Source: an uncultured bacterium (GTDB taxonomy: Bacteria; Patescibacteriota; Patescibacteriia; Patescibacteriales; UBA12465). Taken from it: 36,575 nucleotides of DNA. The notes beneath the pieces are model-generated. The model had not been told where the DNA came from. It did not search any database and was given only the letters and a program-made list of their open reading frames with translations. The stretch's first letter is position 1. Each line of letters begins with the position of its first letter. The stretch covers positions 1-36,575 of the forward strand of contig CAIQRY010000051.1 in the NCBI GenBank assembly GCA_903874345.1. Reading direction: 5' to 3'. Below, piece by piece: positions 8,046 through 15,792 of this stretch. A program made the position numbers and the translations under genes.

Positions 8046-8642
8046 ATGTCAGAAAAAATAGAAATAAGAAATTATCGTCAACCCGAACAGGAAATAAACC
8101 CCCTAATTCTTAAGCGTTGGTCGCCGCGTGCTTTAAGCAGGGAAGAAATTAGCCAGGCTGAACTAATGGCCTTGTTTGAGGCGGCTAAATGGGCGCCCTC
8201 GGCGTTTAATGAACAGCCGTGGCGTTTTATCTATTCTTTGCCTAATACTCCATCCTGGGAGAAATTATTTAATCTTTTAGCGGAGCCTAATCAGCTCTGG
8301 GCAAAAAATGCGGCCGCCCTTATTTTATTTATTTCGAAAAAGACCTTTGCTTATAATGGTAAAGAAAATATTAACGCTAGTTTCGATACCGGTTCGGCTT
8401 GGGAGAATTTAGCGCTTGAAGCTTCGAGTCGTGGTTTAGTCGCACATGCCATGGCTGGCTTTGACTATGCAGCCGCGCGAACCACTTTAAATATTTCTGG
8501 CGATTATAATATCGAAGCCATGGTGGCTATTGGTCGACCCGGAGATAAAGAAGAATTACCTGAAAAAATGAGAGCGAATGAATTCCCATCTGATCGTCGA
8601 AAAATTGCCCTGTCCATTGCCGAAGGAGAATTTAAATTTTAA
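8046..8642 (+). CDS. Nitroreductase-family FMN oxidoreductase
   Basis: The 198-residue protein matches the nitroreductase fold, in which FMN carries electrons from NAD(P)H to an unknown acceptor. KRWSPRALSREEIS (about 24-37) holds the FMN phosphate-binding Arg/Ser block. FEAAKWAPSAFNEQPWRFIY (about 46-65) is the classical second motif. FDTGSAWENLALEASSRGL (about 117-135) and VAMVAIGRPGDKEELPE near the end are also typical. The length is normal for a single-domain member. The substrate cannot be read from sequence. It heads a plus-strand run of five genes. The next gene begins 5 bases after the stop, so they are probably cotranscribed. Confidence 0.88.
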   Translation: MSEKIEIRNYRQPEQEINPLILKRWSPRALSREEISQAELMALFEAAKWAPSAFNEQPWRFIYSLPNTPSWEKLFNLLAEPNQLWAKNAAALILFISKKTFAYNGKENINASFDTGSAWENLALEASSRGLVAHAMAGFDYAAARTTLNISGDYNIEAMVAIGRPGDKEELPEKMRANEFPSDRRKIALSIAEGEFKF

Positions 8643-8646
8643 AGAT

Positions 8647-8853
8647 ATGAAGCTAGTCAAACCCATCACGATTAAATTAAGTGAGAAAGACGCGAATCAA
8701 GCCATCGTGAAGGGAATTAAGGAAATAAGCCGCGAACACGCGCGAGCGAGCCGTTCCTTGCGAGAACAGATTATTCCAAACAAAAAGGATGGTCGGACTA
8801 AATTAAGACAGGCCTATCCTAAACATATAAATCTGGAAGATTTGGATAAATAA
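8647..8853 (+). CDS. Small basic protein of unknown function
   Basis: This is a 68-residue protein that I do not recognise. The ATG at 8647 is preferred over an in-frame upstream start at 8578, which would overlap the nitroreductase by 65 bases and add unconvincing residues. The sequence is highly charged and probably helical (KLSEKDANQAIVKGIKEISREHARASRSLREQ is the helical stretch, residues 10-41). It ends in the acidic NLEDLDK. It has no signal peptide and no cysteines. It lies 5 bases after the nitroreductase and 17 bases before the Gmad2 protein. An antitoxin-like or adaptor role is possible but unsupported. Confidence 0.55.
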   Translation: MKLVKPITIKLSEKDANQAIVKGIKEISREHARASRSLREQIIPNKKDGRTKLRQAYPKHINLEDLDK

Positions 8854-8869
8854 ATTAATTTTAATTCCC

Positions 8870-9380
8870 ATGAAAAAAGAAAATTTTTTTTGGATTATTT
8901 TAGGAGCAATTGTAGTCGTGGCCGTGGTTTTACGTTTATTAGGTGTAGGTAATGCTCATCAAACTCCCGTCGTTCAAACGCCAATTAGTACTAGTACCGT
9001 CCCCGTCGTCACAGCGACAACTAGTACCCCAATTGCGACTCCGGTTACAACGATCTCGCCGGTTACTATTTTTATGCCGCAAGCCGGCACCGTTATTCAT
9101 TCGCCCCTTGTTGTTGCTGGCCAAGCCCCGGGCAATTGGTTTTTTTGAAGCGTCCCTACCTGTTAAATTATTTGACGCTAGTAATACTTTAATCGCGAGT
9201 GCGCCGGCGACCGCCCAAGCAGATTGGATGACGGAGAAACTCGTTCCTTTTGGCGCAACTTTAAATTTTGCCGCTACTTCGACTAGCGCGACGGATGGCT
9301 ATCTCGTCATTTCCAAAGATAATCCTTCGGGTTTACCTGAGCACGATGCCTCAATTAGTATTCCGATTAAATTTAAATAA
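8870..9380 (+). pseudogene. Gmad2-domain membrane-anchored protein, interrupted by a +1 frameshift
   Basis: The first 92 codons encode an N-terminal membrane anchor (about residues 7-24), a Thr/Pro/Val-rich linker and the start of a Gmad2 Ig-like domain (MPQAGTVIHSPLVVAGQAPG). Reading then hits TGA at 9146-9148, right after a run of seven T (9140-9146). With six T the frame continues FFEASLPVKLFDA...WMTEKLVPF...DNPSGLPEHDASISIPIKF to 9380, which is the rest of a textbook Gmad2 domain. Gmad2 occurs in spore-germination GerM partners and in many envelope proteins elsewhere. The intact product would have about 169 residues. The break may be a real mutation, a phase-variable homopolymer, transcriptional slippage or an assembly error. 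The next gene starts 4 bases after the stop. Confidence 0.8.
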
Positions 9381-9384
9381 ACAT

Positions 9385-10200
9385 ATGATTAATTATTTAC
9401 CCGGTCTTGAGGCGGGTCAAAAAATAGATTTGGATCGTTTTAAAAAAACCGAAAAGATTAATTGGGAGTCGTTTTTACCATTTTTAAAAACAGAGCTCGC
9501 TAAGATGTCGCAGGACGTTAATGAGCGCTATGGTAATTTTTTAAATCCCGAAGGAAAGATTATTTTAGCCGGGGAAGATGCTAAAAGCGATCAAGAATTA
9601 GTTAAGGTCCAAGAAGATACTTTACGAGGATCTAAGAGCCTGGAGAACTGGCGACTTGATCGTGAAAAAAATCCGGCCGAAATAGCGGAAATGGCGCTGG
9701 CTTTAGTGATTAATAAATTTTTAGGCGCCGATTTCATTGTCGCTCGCGCCTCGAATTATGATGATTATAATAGTGGCGTGGACTTGGTCGTGATTGATAA
9801 GAAAACCGGCGACGTGGTTTGCGGTTTTGACGATGTCTTGGGTAATATTGGTGATGATGGCGGAGCGAAAAAAGAAGTGAAAATGACTAATTTTCGGAAA
9901 AAAGGCGGGGCGAAAATAAAATACGGCGCAACGATTAAAGACGGCGAATTAATTCGCCAGGCCGCTCAAGGCATCCCGGCTTTTTATTTATCATTAAGTC
10001 AGGTAGAGCTCGGCGAATTACTCACGGCTCTCAAAACAGGCGAACCGATTACTCCGGCCGAGAATAAAATTTTTAATAAATTAGTTGCTTCCTTGGAAGA
10101 ACAGGCCGCGCTCGCTAAAGATAATTGGGCTTTAAAGGCTAAGACGAATTTAGTTTTAGAAAAATTACACGCTGCTTCTCGTTTACAAGTGGCCGCTTAA
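9385..10200 (+). CDS. Conserved-looking cytoplasmic protein, possible nuclease-like fold
   Basis: The 271-residue protein is not recognised with confidence. The ATG at 9385 follows the Gmad2 stop at once. The longer in-frame ORF from 9268 only reads the Gmad2 gene out of frame. The centre has ADFIVARASNYDDYNSGVDLVVIDKKTGDVVCGFDDV (residues 113-149), followed by KKEVKM. Acidic residues on adjacent beta-strands followed by Lys faintly recall PD-(D/E)XK nucleases, but the exact motif is absent. The C-terminal third is helical (LEEQAALAKDNWALKAKTNL). It has no signal peptide or membrane segment. The flavodoxin gene starts 4 bases later, so the two are likely cotranscribed. Confidence 0.65.
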   Translation: MINYLPGLEAGQKIDLDRFKKTEKINWESFLPFLKTELAKMSQDVNERYGNFLNPEGKIILAGEDAKSDQELVKVQEDTLRGSKSLENWRLDREKNPAEIAEMALALVINKFLGADFIVARASNYDDYNSGVDLVVIDKKTGDVVCGFDDVLGNIGDDGGAKKEVKMTNFRKKGGAKIKYGATIKDGELIRQAAQGIPAFYLSLSQVELGELLTALKTGEPITPAENKIFNKLVASLEEQAALAKDNWALKAKTNLVLEKLHAASRLQVAA

Positions 10201-10204
10201 ATTT

Positions 10205-10672
10205 ATGAAAACTTTAATTGTTTTTTATTCTCGGACTGGAACGACTAAGAAAGTTGTCGAACGTTTAGCTAAAGAACTGGGCGCGGACCAGGAGGAATTA
10301 ATCGATCAGGATAAGCGAGGGGGTGCTTTAGGGTATCTTAAAAGTGGCCGGGAAGCGATGCAGAAGAAATTAGCGACCATTTTGCCGCCGCAAAAAGATC
10401 CGAGCACTTATGATTTAGTTATTATTGGGACGCCGGTTTGGGCGCATGCCATGTCCTGTGCAATTCGCACCTATTTAACCGAACAAAAAGGCAAACTCTC
10501 TAAAATTGCGCTCTTCGCGACCCAGGGTGGTAGCGGCGGCGAAACCGCCTTGCGGCAGATCGAGGAATTAGCTTGTCTCGTGGCGCGGGCAAAATTAATT
10601 GTGACGACTAAGGAGGCGGTTAAAGGCGATTATGAGGATAAATTAAATGCCTTTATTAAACAATTAGTTTAA
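10205..10672 (+). CDS. Flavodoxin-family protein
   Basis: The 155-residue protein begins MKTLIVFYSRTGTTKKV, the FMN-phosphate-binding loop of flavodoxins (S/T-R-T-G-T-T, residues 9-14). It continues with DLVIIGTPVWAHAMSCAIRTYL (about 75-96), the second flavin-contacting loop. KIALFATQGGSGGETALRQIEEL (about 99-121) gives the third loop. It would shuttle electrons or reduce quinones using FMN. Its position in the same run as the nitroreductase suggests a shared redox theme. It is the last gene before a bidirectional terminator. Confidence 0.92.
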   Translation: MKTLIVFYSRTGTTKKVVERLAKELGADQEELIDQDKRGGALGYLKSGREAMQKKLATILPPQKDPSTYDLVIIGTPVWAHAMSCAIRTYLTEQKGKLSKIALFATQGGSGGETALRQIEELACLVARAKLIVTTKEAVKGDYEDKLNAFIKQLV

Positions 10673-10704
10673 ATTATTAAAAAGTTAACCCAAACAAAAA
10701 ATAA

Positions 10705-10739
10705 AAAATCCGGAATTAATCTTCCGGATTTTATTTTTT
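10705..10739. terminator. Bidirectional terminator
   Basis: AAAATCCGGAA (10705-10715) pairs with TTCCGGATTTT (10722-10732). A T-run on one side and an A-run on the other allow termination of the flavodoxin operon and of the convergent membrane-protein gene. Confidence 0.85.
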
Positions 10740-10756
10740 TAATAAGAACTTAAATG

Positions 10757-12139
10757 TTAAGCGGCCACTTTGCTGGATAGCCATTTTATGAACCAGATGA
10801 CGGCCAGCCCGCTGGCTAAAGTAGTAACCCCAAAACAGAGCACGGCGATAATCCCATTTGCCGGATAAGCCGAGAACGAGAGAACGGCCATTGTCGATAT
10901 GAAGGTTTTTGTTAGTTTTGATAGTCGTTTTATATTTAATGTCCCAAAAACAATCAGATAGCACAAGGCCAACACCAGTACTCCTACTATGGCACTACCT
11001 CCATAAAAAACTAGTGTCTTCGTTAGGTCAAGTCGCTCATCTGGAGTTTTCGCCGTAAGGTATAATATTTTATGGCCGACTAAAACCGATTGATGATTGG
11101 GTGTTTGGCGATAAAACATTGGCAGTAATCCGTGCCATTCCATTTTATTTTCAAGCTGCTCTTTGAGATTTACTCTTTTTTTCAAATAGGTTTTGATCCA
11201 GTACTCTTCAGGCACCAGGGGCGAAATGTAAGTTAAGCGGTCGATAATCGGTCGGCAAAGGTATCCATCCTTAACTGTTAATTCGGAACTTGGTGCGTAA
11301 AGATAGTATAGGCCTCTGACTTTAACCAGATTCAAGCTATCAGTCGCATTTTTCTTAAGATCCTGAGCACTTAGTAAGCAGGGAATGGCGAGTAAAATTA
11401 TCAGGCTCAAAATTATTTTTGTTCCGGCCATATTCCGCGCCGCGTACTTATCGAATTTTCGACTCTGGCAGACACCCTTGATAATCATAACTAAGTACCA
11501 GATAGCCAAACCGCCAATCGTCGCAACTGTAATGGCGATGGCGCCATTAAAGCCGATGAAGAGATAAGCGATGATAAATAAGAGTAACTCGCCGGTTAAT
11601 GATTTAAGGAAATAAGTTTCCCAGTAAGCACATAAACACGAAACAAGGAAGCCTAAGCCCAGACCCAGCGATAGCGCCAGAGCGAGTAAGCCAGCGGTTT
11701 GCAGATAGGAAAACTGATAGCTTGTTTCTCGGGTGACAATTGATTTAGCAAAAATCTTATGACCAACTAATTGCCCGCTTTTTTCGCGTACGGTTTGTTT
11801 TAAAACCAGATGCTTGTCAACCAGGTGCAAAGTCGGTTTACCGAGATTATTAACCTGGTAGGTGCAAGAACCCCAGAGATAAATTATTGGCCAGGCTTCT
11901 GGGGGGATAAGGGGTGAGATGTAAGTTAAACAATCAATAAGGTGCTCGCGGTAGTAAACTTTGTATAAGCCTTCGTCCTGGGTTATTTTCAGATCATTCA
12001 GTATTTGCTCGAACGAACCTATCTCGGCTTTGGTGAATTCCTGGGGATAATTAATGGTGTCGGCCGGCGATAAAGCCAGACTGCGGTTTATCCCGATTGA
12101 TGCCAGAATCAAGAGGATAAGAATAAGGATTTTTTTCAT
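10757..12139 (-). CDS. Membrane protein made of two homologous halves, unknown function
   Basis: I do not recognise this 460-residue protein. It shows an internal duplication with an offset of about 230 residues. Each half has an N-terminal hydrophobic signal-like helix (about 3-22 and 240-258) and an extracytoplasmic domain with the shared motifs DxLTYISPLxPxExW (about 69-83 and 300-314) and LVGHKI (124-129 and 353-358). Each half ends in two or three membrane helices (about 145-170, 185-221 and 376-398, 408-455). The first half carries extra cysteines (C70, C92). The gene stands alone on the minus strand with its own promoter and a shared terminator. The two domains probably lie outside the membrane and may bind a ligand, but nothing fixes the role. 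Confidence 0.75.
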   Translation of the reverse strand: MKKILILILLILASIGINRSLALSPADTINYPQEFTKAEIGSFEQILNDLKITQDEGLYKVYYREHLIDCLTYISPLIPPEAWPIIYLWGSCTYQVNNLGKPTLHLVDKHLVLKQTVREKSGQLVGHKIFAKSIVTRETSYQFSYLQTAGLLALALSLGLGLGFLVSCLCAYWETYFLKSLTGELLLFIIAYLFIGFNGAIAITVATIGGLAIWYLVMIIKGVCQSRKFDKYAARNMAGTKIILSLIILLAIPCLLSAQDLKKNATDSLNLVKVRGLYYLYAPSSELTVKDGYLCRPIIDRLTYISPLVPEEYWIKTYLKKRVNLKEQLENKMEWHGLLPMFYRQTPNHQSVLVGHKILYLTAKTPDERLDLTKTLVFYGGSAIVGVLVLALCYLIVFGTLNIKRLSKLTKTFISTMAVLSFSAYPANGIIAVLCFGVTTLASGLAVIWFIKWLSSKVAA

Positions 12140-12221
12140 GACTTCGGTTTTGGTTAATTGGTTTATGGTTTGCTTTAATTTTTTCGGATGTATTTTATTT
12201 TTAAAAGATCTTTAATCAAAA

Positions 12222-12250
12222 ATCCTATCATTTTTGTTTTTATCTGTCAA
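12222..12250 (-). promoter_or_regulatory. Promoter of the duplicated membrane-protein gene
   Basis: On the minus strand TTGACA (12250-12245), a 17-base spacer and TAGGAT (12227-12222). The leader to the ATG at 12139 would be about 75 bases. Confidence 0.5.
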
Positions 12251-12283
12251 TAACGGAAGTCATGAGTTTAATCAAGACCTTGG

Positions 12284-12312
12284 TTGTGAAAATCAGGCTT
12301 TTATTTTATACT
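12284..12312 (+). promoter_or_regulatory. Promoter of cysS-dus-tsaB
   Basis: TTGTGA at 12284-12289, a 17-base spacer and TATACT at 12307-12312. The predicted leader is about 14 bases before the ATG at 12333 and carries no Shine-Dalgarno. Confidence 0.6.
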
Positions 12313-12332
12313 GAGATTAGAATAATACGCCT

Positions 12333-13751
12333 ATGAATCCTATATTTTTATATAATACGCTCTCCCGTAAAAAGGAAGAATTTAAGCCGCTTAAATCGGG
12401 TCAGGTGGGTTTATACACTTGCGGTCCGACGGTTTATAATTTTGCTCATGTCGGCAATCTCCGGACCTATTTGTTCGAGGACTTTTTAAAACGAATGCTC
12501 ACGTATAATAGCTATAAGGTGAAGCATGTCATGAACATTACCGATGTCGGTCATTTAACCGGCGACCGGGATATGGGCGAGGATAAGCTTGAGGTGGGCG
12601 CGAAGCGGGAAAAGAAAAGCGCCTGGGATATCGCCGCTTTTTATACTGAAGCATTTAAAGCGGATTTGAAATTGTTAAATATTGAAGAGCCGACGATTTG
12701 GTGTCGCGCCACGGACAACATCCCGGAGCAGATTGCGCTGATTAAGACTCTGGCCGAGAAGGGTTATACTTACCAGACTAAGGACGGTGTTTATTTCGAT
12801 ACGTCTTTGGTTAAGGATTATAATAAGTTGAGCCATCTGCCACTCGCCGAGTTAAAAGAAGGTGCCCGTGTGGAGAAAAATCCGGAAAAGAAAAATCCGA
12901 CTGATTTTGCCCTCTGGAAATTCTCGCCGTCTCTTGGCGTCGCAGGAACAAAAAGACAAATGGAATGGGAGTCGCCCTGGGGCGTCGGTTTCCCAGGCTG
13001 GCATATCGAATGTTCGGCCATGAGCTTGAAATATTTGGGAGACGAACAGGATATCCATTGTGGTGGCATTGATCATATTAATGTCCATCATACGAATGAA
13101 ATTGCCCAGAGCGAAGCCGCGACCGGACATAAGTTTTTTAACTATTGGTTACACGGCGCTTTCTTAAATATTATCGGCGGCAAAAAGATGTCGAAGAGCG
13201 AAGGTAATTTTTTAACGCTAGAAAATTCTTTCGTTAAAATAGGCATTAATCCGCTTGCTTATCGTTTTGCGGCTTTACAGGTTAATTATCGCAAGCCGAT
13301 GGAATATAGTGGCGCCGCCATGAAACAAGCCGCAGCCGGCCTTGATAGCTTATACGGTCAGGTTCTAGCCTTAGGCCAGGCCAAGGGGAAGGTTAATGCC
13401 GAATATAAAAAAGATTTTTTAGAAGTGATTAATAATGATTTGAATTTGCCAAAAGCTTTGTCTATTGTCGCCGCGGTCTTAAAATCAGATTTGAAAGACG
13501 CGGATAAACGGGCGACGATTTTAGACTTCGATCAGGTCTTCGGTTTGAGTCTAGCGCAGGCTGATAAATTATTACCTAAAGATTTGAACTTGCAGGATCT
13601 GCCGGCGGCGATTCAGACTTTAGTTATTTCCCGTCAGGAAGCGCGAGGCGCTAAGGATTGGGAGGAAGCCGATCGTCTGCGCCAAGAAATAAAGAAACGC
13701 GGTTATATTATTGAAGATGTTTCTGGCGGCGTTAGAATCTCGAAACTTTAA
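12333..13751 (+). CDS. cysS: Cysteine--tRNA ligase
   Basis: This enzyme charges tRNA-Cys with cysteine in an ATP-dependent reaction. In the 472-residue protein, [21 protein letters not shown] (residues 26-46) has C30 as zinc/cysteine ligand and HVGN as the HIGH motif. A second zinc segment, [10 protein letters not shown], lies about 228-237, and [10 protein letters not shown] about 259-268 supplies further ligands. [10 protein letters not shown] (about 282-292) is the KMSKS loop. The C-terminal DALR-like helical domain ends in [21 protein letters not shown], typical of CysRS. It is full-length with no missing motif. It is the first gene of a three-gene unit; dus follows after 9 bases. Confidence 0.98.
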   Translation: MNPIFLYNTLSRKKEEFKPLKSGQVGLYTCGPTVYNFAHVGNLRTYLFEDFLKRMLTYNSYKVKHVMNITDVGHLTGDRDMGEDKLEVGAKREKKSAWDIAAFYTEAFKADLKLLNIEEPTIWCRATDNIPEQIALIKTLAEKGYTYQTKDGVYFDTSLVKDYNKLSHLPLAELKEGARVEKNPEKKNPTDFALWKFSPSLGVAGTKRQMEWESPWGVGFPGWHIECSAMSLKYLGDEQDIHCGGIDHINVHHTNEIAQSEAATGHKFFNYWLHGAFLNIIGGKKMSKSEGNFLTLENSFVKIGINPLAYRFAALQVNYRKPMEYSGAAMKQAAAGLDSLYGQVLALGQAKGKVNAEYKKDFLEVINNDLNLPKALSIVAAVLKSDLKDADKRATILDFDQVFGLSLAQADKLLPKDLNLQDLPAAIQTLVISRQEARGAKDWEEADRLRQEIKKRGYIIEDVSGGVRISKL

Positions 13752-13760
13752 ACCTAATTC

Positions 13761-14720
13761 ATGACAAAAAATTTTTGGTTAAAACTTAAGGCGCGACGCC
13801 AGCCGATTTTAGCTCTCGCGCCACTCGCCGGCTTTACGGATTCCGCTTTCCGTCAAATTTGCCGCTCGTTCGGGGCGGATGTTTTATATAGCGAAATGGC
13901 CTCGGCTACGGCTTTATACTACAATCAGAAGACGAAAAAGAACGCGACCCTGGAACTTTTGAAATCTAGTCGCCTAAAAGAGAAGTATTATGTGGTCCAG
14001 TTATTCGGCTCTAATCCGGAACATTTCGCTATGGCGACGCAAATTATAACTAAGAAGCTTAAACCCGACGGAATTGATATTAATTTTGGTTGTCCCGTGC
14101 CGAAAATAATTAAGCAGGGTGCCGGTTCCGGCCTGATGAAAAATTTAAAGCAATCCCGCGCTGTGATTGAAGCCGTGCTCGCTAATACGAATTTACCGGT
14201 TTCCATTAAGATCCGGGCGGCGGCTGGGGAAGTGGGAGCTTTAAAATTTATTAAGAATATCGCTGGTTTGCCAATCGCGGCGCTGATGATTCATGCCCGG
14301 ACTTTAAAACAAGGTTTTGCTGGGGCGCCTGATTGGGCCCTAGTTAAAGAGGCGCGTCAGTATTTCTCGGGCGTGATTCTAGCTAACGGCGGAATAAATA
14401 ATTTAGTAGAAGCCAAAAAAGCTTTAAGCGAGACAAAAGCCGATGGTTTAGGACTGGCACGTGGCGTCTTAGGCCGCCCCTGGCTGTTTAAAGAAATCAA
14501 AGCCAATCGTCTTATTAATTTAAAACCAAAACAGATTTATGCCATCGCGCTCCGCCACGCCGCGTTAACACAGAAATTAAAAGGGAAGACGGGAATTATT
14601 GAACTGCGTAAACATCTTGTTTGGTATGTCCAAGGCCTTTCGGGCGCGAGTCAGCTCCGAGCGGCCTTAGTCAAAGTCAATAATTTAAAAGATATTAAAA
14701 ATATTTTTTCCTCTATATGA
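13761..14720 (+). CDS. dus: tRNA-dihydrouridine synthase
   Basis: Dus enzymes use FMN and NADPH to reduce uridines in the tRNA D-loop to dihydrouridine. The 319-residue protein has the TIM-barrel FMN-binding start LALAPLAGFTDSAFRQ (about 17-32). The Dus signature DGIDINFGCPVPKIIKQGAGS follows (about 104-124), with the catalytic Cys in NFGCP. Its other conserved blocks are SIKIRAA, MIHARTLKQGF (about 176-186), ILANGGI and GLGLARGVLGRPWLF (about 234-248). The small C-terminal helical domain is present. Which uridine it modifies cannot be said. Its stop overlaps the tsaB start (ATGA), implying translational coupling. Confidence 0.96.
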   Translation: MTKNFWLKLKARRQPILALAPLAGFTDSAFRQICRSFGADVLYSEMASATALYYNQKTKKNATLELLKSSRLKEKYYVVQLFGSNPEHFAMATQIITKKLKPDGIDINFGCPVPKIIKQGAGSGLMKNLKQSRAVIEAVLANTNLPVSIKIRAAAGEVGALKFIKNIAGLPIAALMIHARTLKQGFAGAPDWALVKEARQYFSGVILANGGINNLVEAKKALSETKADGLGLARGVLGRPWLFKEIKANRLINLKPKQIYAIALRHAALTQKLKGKTGIIELRKHLVWYVQGLSGASQLRAALVKVNNLKDIKNIFSSI

Positions 14721-15100
14721 CCCTCTATATCAATACCGCTTCTTACGAAGAAATTATTATCGGTCTCTTCGCCGGTACTAAAACCCTGGCTCTAAAGAAA
14801 TTTAAGGCGCCGCAACAGCAAGCGGAAAAATTATTACCAGCCATAGCCAGTCTTCTTAAGAGTAAAAGAATAAAATTAAGCGCTATAAAGAAAATCATTG
14901 TCGCCAACCGCGGCGGTAGTTTTACGGCGCTCCGCATCGGCGTAATTACGGCTAATGCTTTGGCTTACGCCTTACAAATTTCGGTGGAAGCCGAATTCCC
15001 AAGTCCAAAAAAAACAAAAAAAACTTCGACTTTTGCTATTGTTGAACCCGATTATGAGCGGGAGCCTAATATTGGTAAACCGAAAATTTCAACGTTTTGA
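14717..15100 (+). CDS. tsaB: Short TsaB-like protein
   Basis: TsaB is the partner of TsaD in making t6A37 of ANN-decoding tRNAs. The 127-residue protein carries the TsaB N-terminal start MTLYINTASYEEIIIGL and the diagnostic IIVANRGGSFTALRIGVITANALAYAL (about 61-87), equivalent to GPGSFTGLRIG. Usual TsaB proteins have about 220 residues, and here the second lobe is largely missing. What remains after residue 95 is a Lys/Pro-rich tail. Loss of the C-terminal lobe with retention of the dimer-forming N-lobe is inferred. It overlaps dus by 4 bases (ATGA) and a terminator follows about 75 bases later. Confidence 0.8.
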   Translation: MTLYINTASYEEIIIGLFAGTKTLALKKFKAPQQQAEKLLPAIASLLKSKRIKLSAIKKIIVANRGGSFTALRIGVITANALAYALQISVEAEFPSPKKTKKTSTFAIVEPDYEREPNIGKPKISTF

Positions 15101-15177
15101 TCATTAATTGCTGGTTGAAGCCCCTGTGCATTAGTTGTTGAAAACTTTTTGACGATTTTGACAATTTTTTTCCGAAT

Positions 15178-15209
15178 AAAAAGCTACTTGTTAATAAGTA
15201 GCTTTTTTT
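15178..15209 (+). terminator. Terminator of cysS-dus-tsaB
   Basis: AAAAAGCTACTT (15178-15189) and AAGTAGCTTTTT (15196-15207) pair around GTTAAT, followed by more T. A second inverted repeat (TTTTACC 15216-15222, GGTAAAA 15231-15237) lies between it and the mraZ -35 box and may be regulatory. Confidence 0.88.
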
Positions 15210-15245
15210 GTTAATTTTTACCTTATTTTAGGTAAAAGGTAAGTG

Positions 15246-15274
15246 TTGACCATCGGGTGTTCGTGGTGTATAAT
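15246..15274 (+). promoter_or_regulatory. Strong promoter of the mraZ division/cell-wall cluster
   Basis: TTGACC at 15246-15251, a spacer of exactly 17 bases and a perfect TATAAT at 15269-15274. It is the best sigma70 match in the window. The predicted start of transcription is about 15281. Confidence 0.85.
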
Positions 15275-15284
15275 TAAACTTGTA

Positions 15285-15310
15285 AGGTGAATTGTGGTGA
15301 ATAGAGGTGA
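15285..15310 (+). promoter_or_regulatory. MraZ operator: three GGTGA boxes with 10-bp period
   Basis: AGGTGA at 15285-15290, TGGTGA at 15295-15300 and AGGTGA at 15305-15310, each followed by AT, repeat every 10 bases just after the promoter. A fourth TGGTGA at 15335-15340, inside the mraZ coding region, is in the same phase (30 bases on). MraZ proteins are known to bind direct repeats of about 10-bp period in front of their own gene (TGGGN-type in E. coli). Autoregulation here is inferred from that. Confidence 0.75.
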
Positions 15311-15326
15311 ATTTTTAAGTTCATAT

Positions 15327-15758
15327 ATGTTTATTGGTGAATACAAACACAGTTTAGATGACAAAGGACGTTTAGCCATTCCGGCTAAATTCCGCGCCAT
15401 CTTAAAAAAGGGAGCGGTTGCGACCAAGGGTTTGGACAACTGCTTATTTTTGTATTCGAAAGAGCAGTTTGAAAAGATTGCTTCTAAGTTCGCGGCCTTG
15501 CCAATTAGCCAGGCCAAGGCTCGCGCCTTTAGTCGCCACATGCTCGCCGGCGCTATGGATTTAGAATTTGATAATCAGGGTCGTGTGACTTTACCGGAGT
15601 ATCTCCGCGCTTTTTCCGGTTTGAAAAAGAATGTGATTGTCGCCGGTTTATATAATCATTTAGAAATTTGGGACGAAGCGTCCTGGAAACAATATAAGGG
15701 AGAAGCGGAAAAAAATAGTAATAGTATCGCCGAAGAGTTGGGCGACTTAGGAATTTAA
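15327..15758 (+). CDS. mraZ: Transcriptional regulator MraZ
   Basis: MraZ is the DNA-binding regulator that heads division and cell-wall clusters. The canonical start MFIGEYKHSLDDKGRLAIP fixes the ATG at 15327. An upstream in-frame GTG at 15294 lies inside the operator and would add eleven unfamiliar residues. The 144-residue product has two SpoVT-AbrB domains with the signatures DDKGRLAIPAKFR (11-23) and DNQGRVTLPEYLR (about 82-94), which form the ring-shaped oligomer. It is first in the order mraZ-rsmH-ftsL-PBP-murF. A hairpin with a T-run immediately after the stop may reduce read-through to rsmH. Confidence 0.96.
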   Translation: MFIGEYKHSLDDKGRLAIPAKFRAILKKGAVATKGLDNCLFLYSKEQFEKIASKFAALPISQAKARAFSRHMLAGAMDLEFDNQGRVTLPEYLRAFSGLKKNVIVAGLYNHLEIWDEASWKQYKGEAEKNSNSIAEELGDLGI

Positions 15759-15785
15759 ACTCGGATTTTAATCCGTGTTTTTATT
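15757..15785 (+). terminator. Possible attenuator between mraZ and rsmH
   Basis: AAACTCGGATT (15757-15767) and AATCCGTGTTT (15770-15780) are inverted with one mismatch. The loop is tight, so the innermost pairs must open, and the tail is rich in T. It overlaps the mraZ stop codon and could partly terminate before rsmH. Confidence 0.45.
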
Positions 15786-15792
15786 TAACAAT

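Noticed and set aside
12254-12328. Short plus ORF opening at CGGAAGTCATG, inverted relative to the start region of the minus gene at 12139
   Set aside because: The 9-10 base inverted match is short and the ORF covers the cysS promoter, so coincidence is likely.
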